A DNA stretch of 64,000 nucleotides from JBFMFH01 sp964481395 (GCA_964481395.1 CAYZYG010000005.1:1-64000); one strand, 5' to 3'. Positions 17,794 to 26,511 are shown, counted from the stretch's first letter. Made by a program: numbers and translations. The notes: generated by a model not told the origin, from the letters alone.

Positions 17794-18384
17794 CTACTTC
17801 GCGTACATGGCCTTCGCGATTTCCTTGAAGTCGATGGCGTCGTCGATGAACGTCAGCGGCGCGCCCGTCTTCTTGGCGATCGCATCGAAACGTCCGTCCT
17901 CATTGCCGTCCTTCTTGACGACGAGGTACTGTGCGAAGGGCGCGATGGCGTCGATGCACCGCTCGTCGGCGCCGCCCGGCTTGCCGCGCCGCGTCTTGCC
18001 CTCGAGGAGCACCGCCACGACCTGGAGCTTCAGCTTCTTCGCCTCGGCCATCATCGCGTTGAGGCGTTCGATCTCCTGATCGATCGTGATGCCGGACGCT
18101 CCCAGTCCCTTGGCCGTGGAACCGAGCACGACCATGAGCGTCTTGTAGGGCTTCGCCTTGAGATCCGCAGGCTGGGGCTCGGCGTTGTAGTCGAAGTCGC
18201 TCACGGCCCCGCTCTGCTGGACCAGCAGGCGCACCATCTTCGCCCCGGGCCCCTGGCCCGCGTTCGTGATAAGCAGCGGCGTCTGTCCCTTGACGGGAGG
18301 GGCCCCTGACACAGCGGCATTCACCGTCACGACCGCAGCCAGTGCGGCGGCAGCGACACTCGATGTCCATACGGCTCGTCTCAT
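17794..18384 (-). CDS. Small secreted protein of the PgsW/permease cluster (possibly DUF6305-like)
   Basis: The 196-aa product has a clear signal peptide (MRRAVWTSSVAAAALAAVVTVNAAVSG). The mature domain has alternating strand-helix elements: PLLITNAGQGPGAKMVRLLVQQ, KTLMVVLGSTAKGLGASG, LKLQVVAVLLEGK and APLTFIDDAIDFKEIAKAMYAK. This suggests a Rossmann-like or flavodoxin-like fold with a Gly-rich loop (GSTAKGLGASG). Its ATG overlaps the TGA of the upstream PgsW-like gene (ATGA), so the two are translationally coupled. I suspect DUF6305 from recollection of similar neighbourhoods but cannot confirm it. A periplasmic ligand-binding partner for the following permease is a reasonable guess. Confidence 0.75.
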   Translation of the reverse strand: MRRAVWTSSVAAAALAAVVTVNAAVSGAPPVKGQTPLLITNAGQGPGAKMVRLLVQQSGAVSDFDYNAEPQPADLKAKPYKTLMVVLGSTAKGLGASGITIDQEIERLNAMMAEAKKLKLQVVAVLLEGKTRRGKPGGADERCIDAIAPFAQYLVVKKDGNEDGRFDAIAKKTGAPLTFIDDAIDFKEIAKAMYAK

Positions 18385-19391
18385 CGTGTCTCTCCGATTC
18401 CTGTCCAGCGAAATGCGTCCGGCAACGGCACCGGATCGAACGGCAGATCGTACGCGCGCGCCAGCCCGCGCGCGTGCAGCAGGTGCACCACGGGAACCAG
18501 GCGCGACGCAAACTCGAACAGCACGCCTCGCACGGGCCCGTCGGGCATCCGGCCGACGCGACGAACGAGGCCGTTGGGCAGCGCCAGCGATGCCTCGGTC
18601 GGCCCGACGCTCGCCGAGGCGCCGCCGATGTTCACGTAGCAGCGGATCGGGCGGCCCAGGCTCGCGGTGCGATAGACGCGCAGCCGCTCCTGAATGCTCG
18701 CCTCAAGGGACGGCGCCGCAATCACCGGAAGGCCGTACCGACGGGTCTCGGCCAGCAGCGCCGAGCCCTCCTCGTCGAAGAGCACGCCCGTCCCGCGATC
18801 GCCGTCGCCGCCTGCCGACACCGCCGCGATTCCATACGGCAGCAGTCCGCGCTCGCGCAGCCCCGCGAGCATATCGACGAAGGTGAATCCCGGCAGGTTG
18901 GCGCCGTACATCGAGGAGCCGACCGAGTAGATCACGACGGGTTCCAGGTCGAGCACGCGCGCGGCCGACAGCGTCGCCAGCAGCAGGGCAGGAAACGATC
19001 CGCTCGCCCCGACGGCCACGACGTCACCCGCCCGGAGGCTGGTCTCCTTGAAGATTCGGACCATCACGGCCGCGAAGACCGGGTTGGTCGTCGTCCGCTT
19101 GTCCGCGACCTCGCCGAGCGACGTGGTGAGCGGCGTGAACTCGTCGCCGATGAGTCCGGTGCCGTTGGGATCCAGCGCCGGGTCTATCGGCAAGCCACGA
19201 CCGAGGCGAAGCGTCCGGATGGCGTCGATCGACGTGTCCATCAATGTGATGGCCCGCCCTTCGTCTCCGTTGCCGGCGGCGGAGGGCACGTCCATCGACG
19301 ACGCCAGGAACGGGGGCGCCTTGGGGCCCGCCGCGGCGAGTGCGCACACGATGAGAACCGCGCCGGCACGTGGACGGAAGGACTGACGCAT
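18381..19391 (-). CDS. PgsW-like poly-gamma-glutamate system protein
   Basis: The product resembles the family annotated poly-gamma-glutamate system protein, found beside PgsB/PgsC polymer synthases in some bacteria. ATG 19391 begins MRQSFRPRAGAVLIVCALAAAG, a signal or anchor. Conserved-looking segments are VGASGSFPALLLATLSAARVLDLEPVVIYSVGSSMYGANLPGFTFVDM and a later cyclic-nucleotide-free Gly-rich VNIGGASASVGPTEASLALPNG. No ligase (PgsB/CapB) or PgsC gene lies anywhere in this window, so the name should not be read as proof of polymer synthesis. It is coupled to the next gene by a four-base overlap and is 79 bases behind AroM. No strong ribosome site is visible. Confidence 0.75.
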   Translation of the reverse strand: MRQSFRPRAGAVLIVCALAAAGPKAPPFLASSMDVPSAAGNGDEGRAITLMDTSIDAIRTLRLGRGLPIDPALDPNGTGLIGDEFTPLTTSLGEVADKRTTTNPVFAAVMVRIFKETSLRAGDVVAVGASGSFPALLLATLSAARVLDLEPVVIYSVGSSMYGANLPGFTFVDMLAGLRERGLLPYGIAAVSAGGDGDRGTGVLFDEEGSALLAETRRYGLPVIAAPSLEASIQERLRVYRTASLGRPIRCYVNIGGASASVGPTEASLALPNGLVRRVGRMPDGPVRGVLFEFASRLVPVVHLLHARGLARAYDLPFDPVPLPDAFRWTGIGETR

Positions 19392-19470
19392 CAGGTGGTG
19401 TTCTGGGTGCTGAGGAGCGGAGGGTGCCGGTGGGGGCCGGGGGCACGCTCCGTCAGCAGCGTGCGCCATC

Positions 19471-20148
19471 TTAACCCGAAAGCGGCGACACCAGTTCGGC
19501 CACCACGCGGGCGGCGAGGGACCGGGCGGACAGGACCGGGTGCCCGGCCCCGCGTTGCACGAGGCGCTGGTGCGCGAGGCCGTACCCGAGGCAGTCCAGG
19601 ATGGTGAGATCGCCGGTGCCCTGAGCCGCCCGACCGGCCGCCTCGAAGTCCGTCTCACCGTATGGCGCGACGACCGACACCCGGACGGGCACACGCCGGC
19701 CGTGCCATCGGCGCCGCTGGCGTTCGACCTGGCCGTCGACCGGAACGAAGACGTTCAGGCGCAGCCCCGGCGCAAGGCTCGCCGCGACCGCGTCGAGCAG
19801 GGAGCCCGGCCACACGACGGGCACCGGGGCGAACAGCGGGGGCGGGTCGCCGGCGCACAGGATGACGACCGCACGCGCCCCCGTCACCGCGCGGTCGACG
19901 GCGGCCTGCAGGCGCGGCGCGATCGCCCGCTCGCCCACGACCACCGTCCGGTCGAATGCCCGCGTAATCAGCGGCACGTCATCATCTGCGGGTGCCAGCG
20001 CGGCCACGACCTCGGCATCCAGACCGTCGAGGGCGCCGGCCTGCACCCACTCGACGTCCGGAGCGAGCACCGCCAGATCAGCGACGATGTCAGGCCGGGG
20101 CGACTGTCCAATGGTAACGGCGGCGACCACAGGGCTCCTGGCGTGCAT
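19471..20148 (-). CDS. aroM: AroM family protein
   Basis: Member of the AroM family, named from E. coli, whose biochemical function is not established. ATG 20148 (MHARSPVVAAVTIGQSPRPD) places the hallmark TIGQSPRPD near the N-terminus. Other family features are the Asp- and Gly-rich QAGALDGL, LITRAFDRTVVVGERAIAPRLQ, and the C-terminal ILDCLGYGLAHQRLV, equivalent to LDCMGY in relatives. The 225-aa length is normal. It heads the minus-strand run that leads to the PgsW-like, permease and deacylase genes, and AroM genes elsewhere often sit near peptide-uptake or amidohydrolase genes. No clear Shine-Dalgarno precedes the ATG, so the start is moderately certain. Confidence 0.85.
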   Translation of the reverse strand: MHARSPVVAAVTIGQSPRPDIVADLAVLAPDVEWVQAGALDGLDAEVVAALAPADDDVPLITRAFDRTVVVGERAIAPRLQAAVDRAVTGARAVVILCAGDPPPLFAPVPVVWPGSLLDAVAASLAPGLRLNVFVPVDGQVERQRRRWHGRRVPVRVSVVAPYGETDFEAAGRAAQGTGDLTILDCLGYGLAHQRLVQRGAGHPVLSARSLAARVVAELVSPLSG

Positions 20149-20224
20149 GGTGGGCACTGTAGCGGCCGCGTGAGGGCCGTGTCTAGTTCCCAGTTCACCC
20201 GGTCTCATCTGTGACCTTGGAGTC

Positions 20225-20252
20225 GGGAATTGGGGGTTGGGGACTGGGGATT
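20225..20252. repeat. Heptamer array E (GGGGATT/GGGGACT units)
   Basis: Four 7-nt units: GGGAATT, GGGGGTT, GGGGACT, GGGGATT. On the other strand GGGGATT and GGGGACT read AATCCCC and AGTCCCC, i.e. CCCCAAT/CCCCAGT in rotation, the unit described for cyanobacterial STRR repeats. It lies in the divergent space between aroM and the acylase. Confidence 0.75.
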
Positions 20253-20267
20253 GGTTCTCGCCAGGAT

Positions 20268-20380
20268 CGTCATTCCGGGGCCGCGCCCTTCGGCGCAGCT
20301 CAGGGCTGCCCCGGGCGAAGTCGAGGGGCGCGGCGGAACCCGGAATCCAGCCGTGGATTCCCGCTTTCGCGGGAATGACG
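20268..20380. repeat. 113-bp dispersed-repeat-like element with terminal inverted repeats
   Basis: The ends CGTCATTCC and GGAATGACG are perfect nine-base inverted repeats, and a hairpin ATTCCCGC-TTTC-GCGGGAAT lies at the right end. Inside is a second palindromic portion rich in CTTCGGCGCAGCTCAGGG-like sequence. This composition matches a very widespread class of intergenic REP/MITE-like elements. The rest of 20149-20483 contains the heptamer array, a possible TAAGAT -10 box at 20462-20467 and nothing coding. Confidence 0.65.
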
Positions 20381-20483
20381 CCAAGGCATCACAGGCCTCG
20401 TCTGCTCCAGCCGCAGACTGCGGCTCCGTTCGTCTGGAGCGTGCGCCGGCGGCAAACCGGATAAGATAGAGGCCCAGTCCACC

Positions 20484-22961
20484 ATGGCCTCTGCCATCCC
20501 AGCCCCGCCCCGGCCCACGCGGCACTGGTTCCGCCGTCTCGTCCTGCTCGTGCTGGCGGTCGTGCTTGTCGCGGGCGCGTTCGCGTTCTGGCGACTGCGC
20601 GCTCCCCTGCCGAAGGTCAGCGGCACCGTTCACATCGACGGCCTCCGGGACCGCGTCGACATCATTCGTGATGTCGACGGCATTCCCCACATCCGTGCGT
20701 CGAACGAGGCCGATGCGCTCTACGCGCTCGGCTACGTCCACGCTCAGGAGCGGCTGTGGCAGATGGAATTCCAGCGGCGGGTCGCGCAGGGGCGGCTGTC
20801 CGAGTTTGCCGGCCCCGACACCCTCAGCGCGGACCGGCTCCTGCGTACGGTCGGCATCGCACGGGCGGCGCGGACGGCGTGGCACAAACTCGACGCCGAC
20901 ACGCGGGCGCTCATCGAGGCCTACGTCGCCGGCATCAACGGCTTTCTCGCCACGCGCCGGGGCGGAGGTCTTCCGGTGGAGTTCGCGCTCCTGCGCGTTT
21001 CGCCCGACCCCTGGCGTGGCGAAGACGTCCTCGCCTGGCAAAAGGCGATGGCGTGGTCGCTGAGCCAGAACTGGTCGCAGGAACTGCTGCGCGTCCGCCT
21101 TGCAGCCCGGGTGGGCGACGCGGCCGCCGACGACCTGATGCCGTCGTACACCCTGAACGGTCCCATCATCCTGCCAGGCGGTTCGGCCGACGCGCCGCTG
21201 GCGCCGGGGTCGGGTCCGTCCGCGGGCCCGCCGGAGCAGACGCCGCGCGCGCGGGTCCCCCGCGCCAGCGGGCCTCGCATGCTGGCTGACCTCGAGGGCC
21301 TCCACGACCTCGTCGCGTCGCTGCCGGTGGGCCCGGCGCTGGGTGGAGGCAGCAACAGCTGGGTCGTGTCGGGACTGCGCAGCATCACGGGCCGGCCTCT
21401 GCTGGCCAACGACCCGCACCTCGGCGGCCAGGCTCCCGCGGTGTGGTATCTCGCCCACATCAGCGGCGGCGCCCTCGACGTGATCGGTGCCAGCCTGCCG
21501 GGAACGCCGGGGATTCTCGTCGGACACAACCGACGCGTGGCGTGGGGCATCACGGCGATGCTCGCCGACGTCCAGGACCTGTATCTCGAGCGCGTGAACA
21601 CGCGCGACCAGGTCCAGTACGACGGCGCGTGGGAACAGATGACCGTGCTGCACGATGTCATCAAGGTCCGGGGCCAGGAAGACGTGCCCATCCGGATCCG
21701 CATCACGCGCCACGGCCCGCTCATCTCGGACGTCCTCGACCGCCCGCAAACGGCGCTGGCGCTGCGCTGGACCGGTCTCGACGAGAGCGACCCCACGGCG
21801 GGCGCGTTTTTGGGCGTCAATCGCGCCTCGGACTGGGGCGAATTCGTGGCGGCGCTGTCGCCGGTACACGTGCCGACGCTGAACGTCGTCTACGCCGACG
21901 TGGACGGCAACATCGGCTACGTGGGTCCCGGCGCGCTGCCGGTCCGGCTGAACCACGACGGCAGCCGTCCCCTCCCCGGCTGGACGAGCGAGTTCGACTG
22001 GCGCGGCTACCTGCACGAGAGCGAGTGGCCGAAGGTGCTGAACCCCGGCCGCGGATTCCTCGTCACGGCCAACAACCAACCCGTGCCGGACAGCTATCCC
22101 TTCAACCTGGGCACGAGTTGGGAAGCGCCGTACCGGGCCGCCCGCATTACCGAACTGCTCGAGGGATCCAGCCGGCTGGCCGTCGAAGACATGGCCCGGA
22201 TGCAGCGCGACGTCCGCTCCTCGCAGGCGCGCACCGTCCTGCGCTTCCTCCTGCGGGCCAGGCCCCTGGACGCGGCGAGCCGCGACGCGATGGATCGGCT
22301 ACAGGACTGGGACGGCACCCTGAGCGGCGAAAGCGCCGAGGCCGCGCTGTACGAGGCCTGGTACGAGGCCGCCGTGCGCGCCCTGTTCGAAGACGACCTG
22401 GGCGACGAACTCTTCGCCGACTACAGCGCGGTCCGCTACGTGGTGGCCAAGGCCGTCGATGCCATCGCGCAGGCGGGCACGACGCCGTGGTGCGACGACG
22501 TGCGCACGAGCGAACCGGAAACGTGCGACACGCTGCTCGGGCAGGCGCTCCAGCGGGCGATCGCCGAGATGGGCAGCCGCCAAGGCACCTCGAACATCTC
22601 GAAATGGCGGTGGGACAGCGTCAACGCCGCCGCGTTCCCGCACGATCCGTTCGACACGGTGCCCGCCCTGCGGTGGGCGTTCAGCCGGACGGTGCCTCGC
22701 GGCGGCGACGGATTCACCGTGACGCCCGTCATGCCCATCCGCGACCGGACGTTCGTCTCCTCCTACCGGCAGATCGTCGATCTCGCCGCGCTCGACGCCT
22801 CTCGCTTCGTCATTCCCATGGGGCAGTCCGGGCACGTGTGGAGCGATCGCTACGCCGACCTGCTCGAGAAGTGGGACAAGGTCGAGTACCTGCCGATGCG
22901 CTTCACGAAGGACGCCGTGGATGCGGCCCTTGCGGAGCGGCTCGTGCTGGAACCGAAGTAA
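20484..22961 (+). CDS. Penicillin acylase family Ntn hydrolase
   Basis: Secreted or membrane-anchored amide hydrolase that could act on N-acyl amino acids, acyl-homoserine lactones or beta-lactams. Residues 19-41 form a membrane anchor or signal (LVLLVLAVVLVAGAFAFW). The alpha-chain part has IIRDVDGIPHIRA and YVHAQERLWQMEFQRR. Ser290 in GGGSNSWVV is the expected autocatalytic nucleophile at the start of the beta chain, followed by LLANDPHLGGQAP and the oxyanion region. The linker before it is unusually Pro/Ala-rich (about 235-265). The 825-aa length is typical. A TAAGAT box at 20462 may serve as promoter. It stands alone; the neighbouring symporter converges on it. Confidence 0.92.
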   Translation: MASAIPAPPRPTRHWFRRLVLLVLAVVLVAGAFAFWRLRAPLPKVSGTVHIDGLRDRVDIIRDVDGIPHIRASNEADALYALGYVHAQERLWQMEFQRRVAQGRLSEFAGPDTLSADRLLRTVGIARAARTAWHKLDADTRALIEAYVAGINGFLATRRGGGLPVEFALLRVSPDPWRGEDVLAWQKAMAWSLSQNWSQELLRVRLAARVGDAAADDLMPSYTLNGPIILPGGSADAPLAPGSGPSAGPPEQTPRARVPRASGPRMLADLEGLHDLVASLPVGPALGGGSNSWVVSGLRSITGRPLLANDPHLGGQAPAVWYLAHISGGALDVIGASLPGTPGILVGHNRRVAWGITAMLADVQDLYLERVNTRDQVQYDGAWEQMTVLHDVIKVRGQEDVPIRIRITRHGPLISDVLDRPQTALALRWTGLDESDPTAGAFLGVNRASDWGEFVAALSPVHVPTLNVVYADVDGNIGYVGPGALPVRLNHDGSRPLPGWTSEFDWRGYLHESEWPKVLNPGRGFLVTANNQPVPDSYPFNLGTSWEAPYRAARITELLEGSSRLAVEDMARMQRDVRSSQARTVLRFLLRARPLDAASRDAMDRLQDWDGTLSGESAEAALYEAWYEAAVRALFEDDLGDELFADYSAVRYVVAKAVDAIAQAGTTPWCDDVRTSEPETCDTLLGQALQRAIAEMGSRQGTSNISKWRWDSVNAAAFPHDPFDTVPALRWAFSRTVPRGGDGFTVTPVMPIRDRTFVSSYRQIVDLAALDASRFVIPMGQSGHVWSDRYADLLEKWDKVEYLPMRFTKDAVDAALAERLVLEPK

Positions 22962-22971
22962 CGGGAAACCA

Positions 22972-22993
22972 GGGGACTGGGATCGGGGACCGG
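22972..22993. repeat. Short degenerate heptamer array F
   Basis: GGGGACT, GGGATC (one base short) and GGGGACC follow eleven bases after the acylase stop codon. Further weakly repeated GACTGTCTG/GACCTGCTG sequence runs to about 23100. It is the least regular of the arrays. Confidence 0.55.
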
Positions 22994-23127
22994 TTCTGGA
23001 TGCGGGGACTGTCCCTCGACCTGTGCGAAGCCACAGGAGGCCGCCGATCATCGCGGCCTCCTGTGTGCCGCCCGCGACTGTCTGCGACCTGCTGTCGTCT
23101 GCCTCTTGCGTTTCGATCGTGCCCGCG

Positions 23128-24681
23128 TCAATTCAGCGGCCGAGGCCGGCTCCACCGCGCCGTCAACCGTGACACGACGGGCAACAGCACGAGTCCTGTC
23201 GCGGCCGCCAGTGTCTTGTACGGGAACAACAGCGCACCGGACGCGTCGTACCACCGGGCGGGGTCCCCAATCGGCAGCACCAGCGAGGCCACCTCTGGAT
23301 ACGGGATGACCGGCGCGAGCCCGAACAGCGGCTCGCCTCCGCCCAGACGCAGCACGAGCGAGACGGCGAACGCGGTCGCCGAGCCGACCAGGTTCGCCTT
23401 GCGGTCGAAAAGCGCGTACACGAGCTGGGGAAACAGCAGCACGAACACCAGGTCGCTGGTGAAGAACCAGAGGGCCTGGACGCTCTGGACCTTCAGCGCC
23501 ATCACGGCGGCCATCCCGCCCAGAACCGCGATCGCGACCCGAATGACCCGCTGCATGGCCGCGACCGACAGGTTCGGCCAGAGGAGGCGCTTGCCGGCAT
23601 TCCAGCTGAACATCGAGCCCGCGGACAGGATGGACGAGCTGAAGCTGGACGTCACAGCACCGATGATGGCGGCCAGGCCCAATGCGGCCACGAGCGGCGG
23701 CGCGACGTGCTTCAGCAGCAATGGCAGCGTGTCGGCAGGCTGGGCCTGCAGTCGCGCCGCCAGGTCCGGCGGCCACCCGTAGCTGAAGGCCGCCACCCCG
23801 AGGATGAGCGGCGGCACGGTCAACGCGATGGTGAGGAACCCGGACAACACCGAGTGCCACTGCGCGCGCGCGGGGGTCTGGCACGACAGCACGCGCTGGA
23901 AGTAGCAGTTCCACGGAATCCCGCCGAAGACCAGCATCAGGCTCACGTCCCACCAGCCGACCAGCGACTCGCGCGTCCAGAACGTCCCGTGCGCCTGCCA
24001 CGGCGGCAGCAGACCACCACGGTCCGGCCGGGCCGCGACGTACGTCCGCCAGGCCTCCGGCAGGCCACCGACGGTGTCGAGCACGAACGGCACCGCGACG
24101 GCCAACCCGAACACGACCAGCCCGAGCTGGATGGCGTCCGTGTAGGCGACCGACCACATGCCGCCGAGCATCGTGTAGATCGTCACGACCGCGGCCGAGA
24201 GCAGAATCGCGGTCGTCAGGTCGAAGCCAACGACGACGCCGAGCGTGGCCCCCAGGGCGACGAGCAGCTCGGCGCTCCAGAAGACCTCGGCCGCCATCGC
24301 CGGGATGGAGAGCACCGCCGCCCAGCGCGGGCCGAACCTCGCCTCGAACGCGTCGACCAGCGTCGTGAACTCCATGGCCCGCATGCGCCGTGCGAAGAAC
24401 AGGCCGCCGAGGATGAGGCTGATGCCGAAGCACAGCCCGCCCTGCACGCCGGACGCGAGGCTCGACCGGTACGCGCCTTCGGCCGAACCGAGCAAATAGC
24501 CGCCGTCGACCCAGGTCGCCGTCATCGTGAGCGTCGCCAGCCACAGCGGCATGGCGCGGCCCGCGACGATGAAGTCGGCAGCCGATCCGGCGCGGACCTT
24601 GCGGGCGGCGATGAAGCCGACCAGGAGGAACGCGCCGTAGAGGCCGGCGACGGCAAGGATGGCCATGGCGCCCAACAGCAT
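23128..24681 (-). CDS. Sodium:solute symporter (SSS family), choline-transporter-like
   Basis: Inner-membrane Na+-coupled symporter with about 13 helices. Family features are the N-terminal FIVAGRAMPLWLATLTMTATWVDGGYLLG, where unwound helix 1 forms the substrate and Na+ site. Also present are the YTMLGGMWSVAYTDAIQL signature and GGIPWNCYFQRVLSCQTPARAQ, which strongly recalls the high-affinity choline transporter branch. The 517-aa length fits. The start at 24681 has only a weak ribosome site, and ATG at residue 6 is an alternative. The gene's upstream side is the repeat and assembly gap, so its promoter may lie in unresolved sequence. Choline as substrate is an inference from similarity alone. 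Confidence 0.9.
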   Translation of the reverse strand: MLLGAMAILAVAGLYGAFLLVGFIAARKVRAGSAADFIVAGRAMPLWLATLTMTATWVDGGYLLGSAEGAYRSSLASGVQGGLCFGISLILGGLFFARRMRAMEFTTLVDAFEARFGPRWAAVLSIPAMAAEVFWSAELLVALGATLGVVVGFDLTTAILLSAAVVTIYTMLGGMWSVAYTDAIQLGLVVFGLAVAVPFVLDTVGGLPEAWRTYVAARPDRGGLLPPWQAHGTFWTRESLVGWWDVSLMLVFGGIPWNCYFQRVLSCQTPARAQWHSVLSGFLTIALTVPPLILGVAAFSYGWPPDLAARLQAQPADTLPLLLKHVAPPLVAALGLAAIIGAVTSSFSSSILSAGSMFSWNAGKRLLWPNLSVAAMQRVIRVAIAVLGGMAAVMALKVQSVQALWFFTSDLVFVLLFPQLVYALFDRKANLVGSATAFAVSLVLRLGGGEPLFGLAPVIPYPEVASLVLPIGDPARWYDASGALLFPYKTLAAATGLVLLPVVSRLTARWSRPRPLN

Positions 24682-24712
24682 ATCCGAGGCGGGAGCGTCT
24701 ACCGCATCTGTG

Positions 24713-25245
24713 GGCCACGGCTGATGGGTCGCTCCGCAAACCGTTCGACACGCCGGTCACACGCACCTTCAGGGTGCTGGCGGCGGCACGCGGGGGCCCG
24801 GCGTCCGCGCCCCGGTCGACNNNNNNNNNNNNNNNNNNNNNNNNNNNNNNNNNNNNNNNNNNNNNNNNNNNNNNNNNNNNNNNNNNNNNNNNNNNNNNNN
24901 NNNNNNNNNNNNNNNNNNNNCACGCGTCGCCACCCCGCGAGGACTTCGGCCCCTCCGGTGCGTGTGTCGGCACCGGGCGTCGGCGTGCTCACATGGTTTG
25001 CTTCGCGACCCATCAGCCGTGGCCAGCGATGCCGCTCACCGCCGCGTCCCGCAAACCGTTCGACACGCCGGTCACACGCGCCTTCAGGGTGCTGGCGGCG
25101 GCACGCGGGGGCCCGGCGTCCGCGCCCCGGTCGACACAGGCCACGCGTCGCCACCCCGCGAGGACTTCGGCCCCTCCGGTGCGTGTGTCGGCACCGTGCG
25201 TCGGCGTGCTCACATGGTTTGCTTCGCGACCCATCAGCCGTGGCC
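24713..25245. repeat. 221-bp tandem repeat flanked by inverted ends, interrupted by assembly gap
   Basis: A unit beginning GCAAACCGTTCGACACGCCG starts at 24736 and again at 25051. A second anchor, GCGACCCATCAGCCGTGGCC, occurs at 25005-25024 and 25226-25245, giving a 221-bp period. The same anchor occurs inverted at the left end (24713-24732), and the match resumes after three bases with GCAAACC, so the element has terminal inverted repeats of about 30 bases. The two copies differ at only a few bases. In the second copy, the 100 Ns correspond to just six bases (ACAGGC), so the true copy number is unknown. No protein-coding logic is visible. Confidence 0.85.
24821..24920. other. Assembly gap (100 N)
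   Basis: Exactly 100 undetermined bases, a conventional placeholder length, inside the first copy of the 221-bp repeat. Flanks GGTCGAC and CACGCGTC are joined by six bases in the second copy. The gap is therefore very probably a collapsed tandem array rather than missing unique sequence. Confidence 0.95.
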
Positions 25246-25323
25246 GTCGCGGTGTACACTCGCGGGAACGAGCCGCGACTGGGATTCGTCGATGACCCGG
25301 CCGGCGCACGGAGGGTCTCTCCC

Positions 25324-26511
25324 ATGTCCAACAGCGATCGTCGTCTTGGCATCCATACCACCGCCATCCATGCCGGCGAATCGCCGGATCCAGTCACCGG
25401 CGCGCTCGTGCCGCCCATCCAGCTCGCCACTACCTTTCACCTGGGGACGGCCGAGCAGGGTGCCGAGATCTTCGCCGGGCAGAAGGAGGCCTTCGTTTAC
25501 AGCCGCTGGGCGAACCCGACGGTGGCGACGTTCGAGCGGAAGGCGGCTGCGCTGGAGCGCGGCGAGGCCGCGGTCGCGACGGCGAGCGGCATGGCCGCGA
25601 TCGCGTCCGCCATCCTCACCATCCTGAAGGCCGGCGACCACATCGTCTCGGCCAAAGCCATCTACCCGAGCACCGTCCACCTGATGCACACGCAGTTCGC
25701 GTCGCTCGGGATCGAGACGACGCTGGTCGACGCGACCGATCCGGCGAACGTGCAGGCGGCCATCAGGCCGAACACGCGCCTCATCTATCTCGAAACGCCA
25801 GGAAACCCCACCCTGGCGCTGTGCGACCTCGCGACGATTGGCGCCATGGCGAGAGCCGCCGGCATCACGACCATCTGCGACAACACGTTTGCCTCGCCGG
25901 TCAACCAGCGCCCGCTCGAGCTCGGCATCGACGTCGTCATTCACAGCGCCACGAAGTACTTCTGCGGGCACGGCGACGCCGTCGGCGGCCTGGTCGTCGG
26001 CAGCCGCGAGTTCATCCAGCGCTGCCTGACCGAGCCCGTGCGCTACTACGGCGGCATCATGGCCCCCTTCACGGCGTACCTCATGCTGCGCGGCACGGCG
26101 ACGATGCCGCTGCGCGTCGAGCGGCACAACGCGAACGCGATCGCGCTCGCCAGATGGCTCGAGGCGCACCCGGCGGTCTCGTGGGTCAGCTACCCCGGAC
26201 TGCCCTCTCATCCGCAGCACGAACTCGCACGGCGGCAGATGCCCGGCGGTTTCGGCGGCATGGTCTGCTTCGATCTCAAGGGCGGGGTCGAGGCCGGCGC
26301 GCGGCTGCAGAATGCGGTCCGCGTCTGCACGCTGGCCGTGAGCCTCGGCGACACGCGCTCGCTCATCACGCATCCGGCCTCGACAACGCACAGCGTCGTC
26401 TCGCGCGAGGCGCGCCTCGCCCAGGGCGTCACCGACGGCCTCGTCCGCCTGTCCGTTGGGCTCGAGGACATCGAGGACCTGATCGAAGACCTCGACCAGG
26501 GGCTACGCTGA
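25324..26511 (+). CDS. Cys/Met metabolism PLP-dependent enzyme (cystathionine gamma-synthase/lyase or methionine gamma-lyase type)
   Basis: Cytoplasmic fold-type I PLP enzyme of sulfur amino acid metabolism. ATG 25324 follows GGAGGG. Motifs are YSRWANPTVATFERKAA, ASGMAAI, IYLETPGNPTL, CDNTFASPVNQRP, the PLP-lysine signature HSATKYFCGHGDAVGG with Lys211, and the C-terminal SLGDTRSLITHPASTTHS. The 395-aa length is typical. Which reaction it performs (gamma-synthase, gamma-lyase or O-acetylhomoserine sulfhydrylase) cannot be fixed from sequence alone. A second paralogue lies at 41952. No other methionine genes are adjacent. TACACT at 25255-25260 is a possible -10 box, in sequence directly after the tandem repeat. 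Confidence 0.93.
   Translation: MSNSDRRLGIHTTAIHAGESPDPVTGALVPPIQLATTFHLGTAEQGAEIFAGQKEAFVYSRWANPTVATFERKAAALERGEAAVATASGMAAIASAILTILKAGDHIVSAKAIYPSTVHLMHTQFASLGIETTLVDATDPANVQAAIRPNTRLIYLETPGNPTLALCDLATIGAMARAAGITTICDNTFASPVNQRPLELGIDVVIHSATKYFCGHGDAVGGLVVGSREFIQRCLTEPVRYYGGIMAPFTAYLMLRGTATMPLRVERHNANAIALARWLEAHPAVSWVSYPGLPSHPQHELARRQMPGGFGGMVCFDLKGGVEAGARLQNAVRVCTLAVSLGDTRSLITHPASTTHSVVSREARLAQGVTDGLVRLSVGLEDIEDLIEDLDQGLR

Noticed and set aside
18381..19391. A full poly-gamma-glutamate capsule synthesis locus
   Set aside because: No PgsB/CapB ligase or PgsC gene exists anywhere in the window, so only the PgsW-like member is supported.
23707..25323. Very long extension of the PLP enzyme upstream through the gap
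   Set aside because: It crosses 100 Ns, the tandem repeat and the antisense of the symporter. ATG 25324 has a strong ribosome site and matches family length.
24682..25323. Insertion sequence with transposase in the repeat region
   Set aside because: The resolved parts contain no transposase motif; the open frames across it are artefacts of the Ns and the GC-rich repeat.
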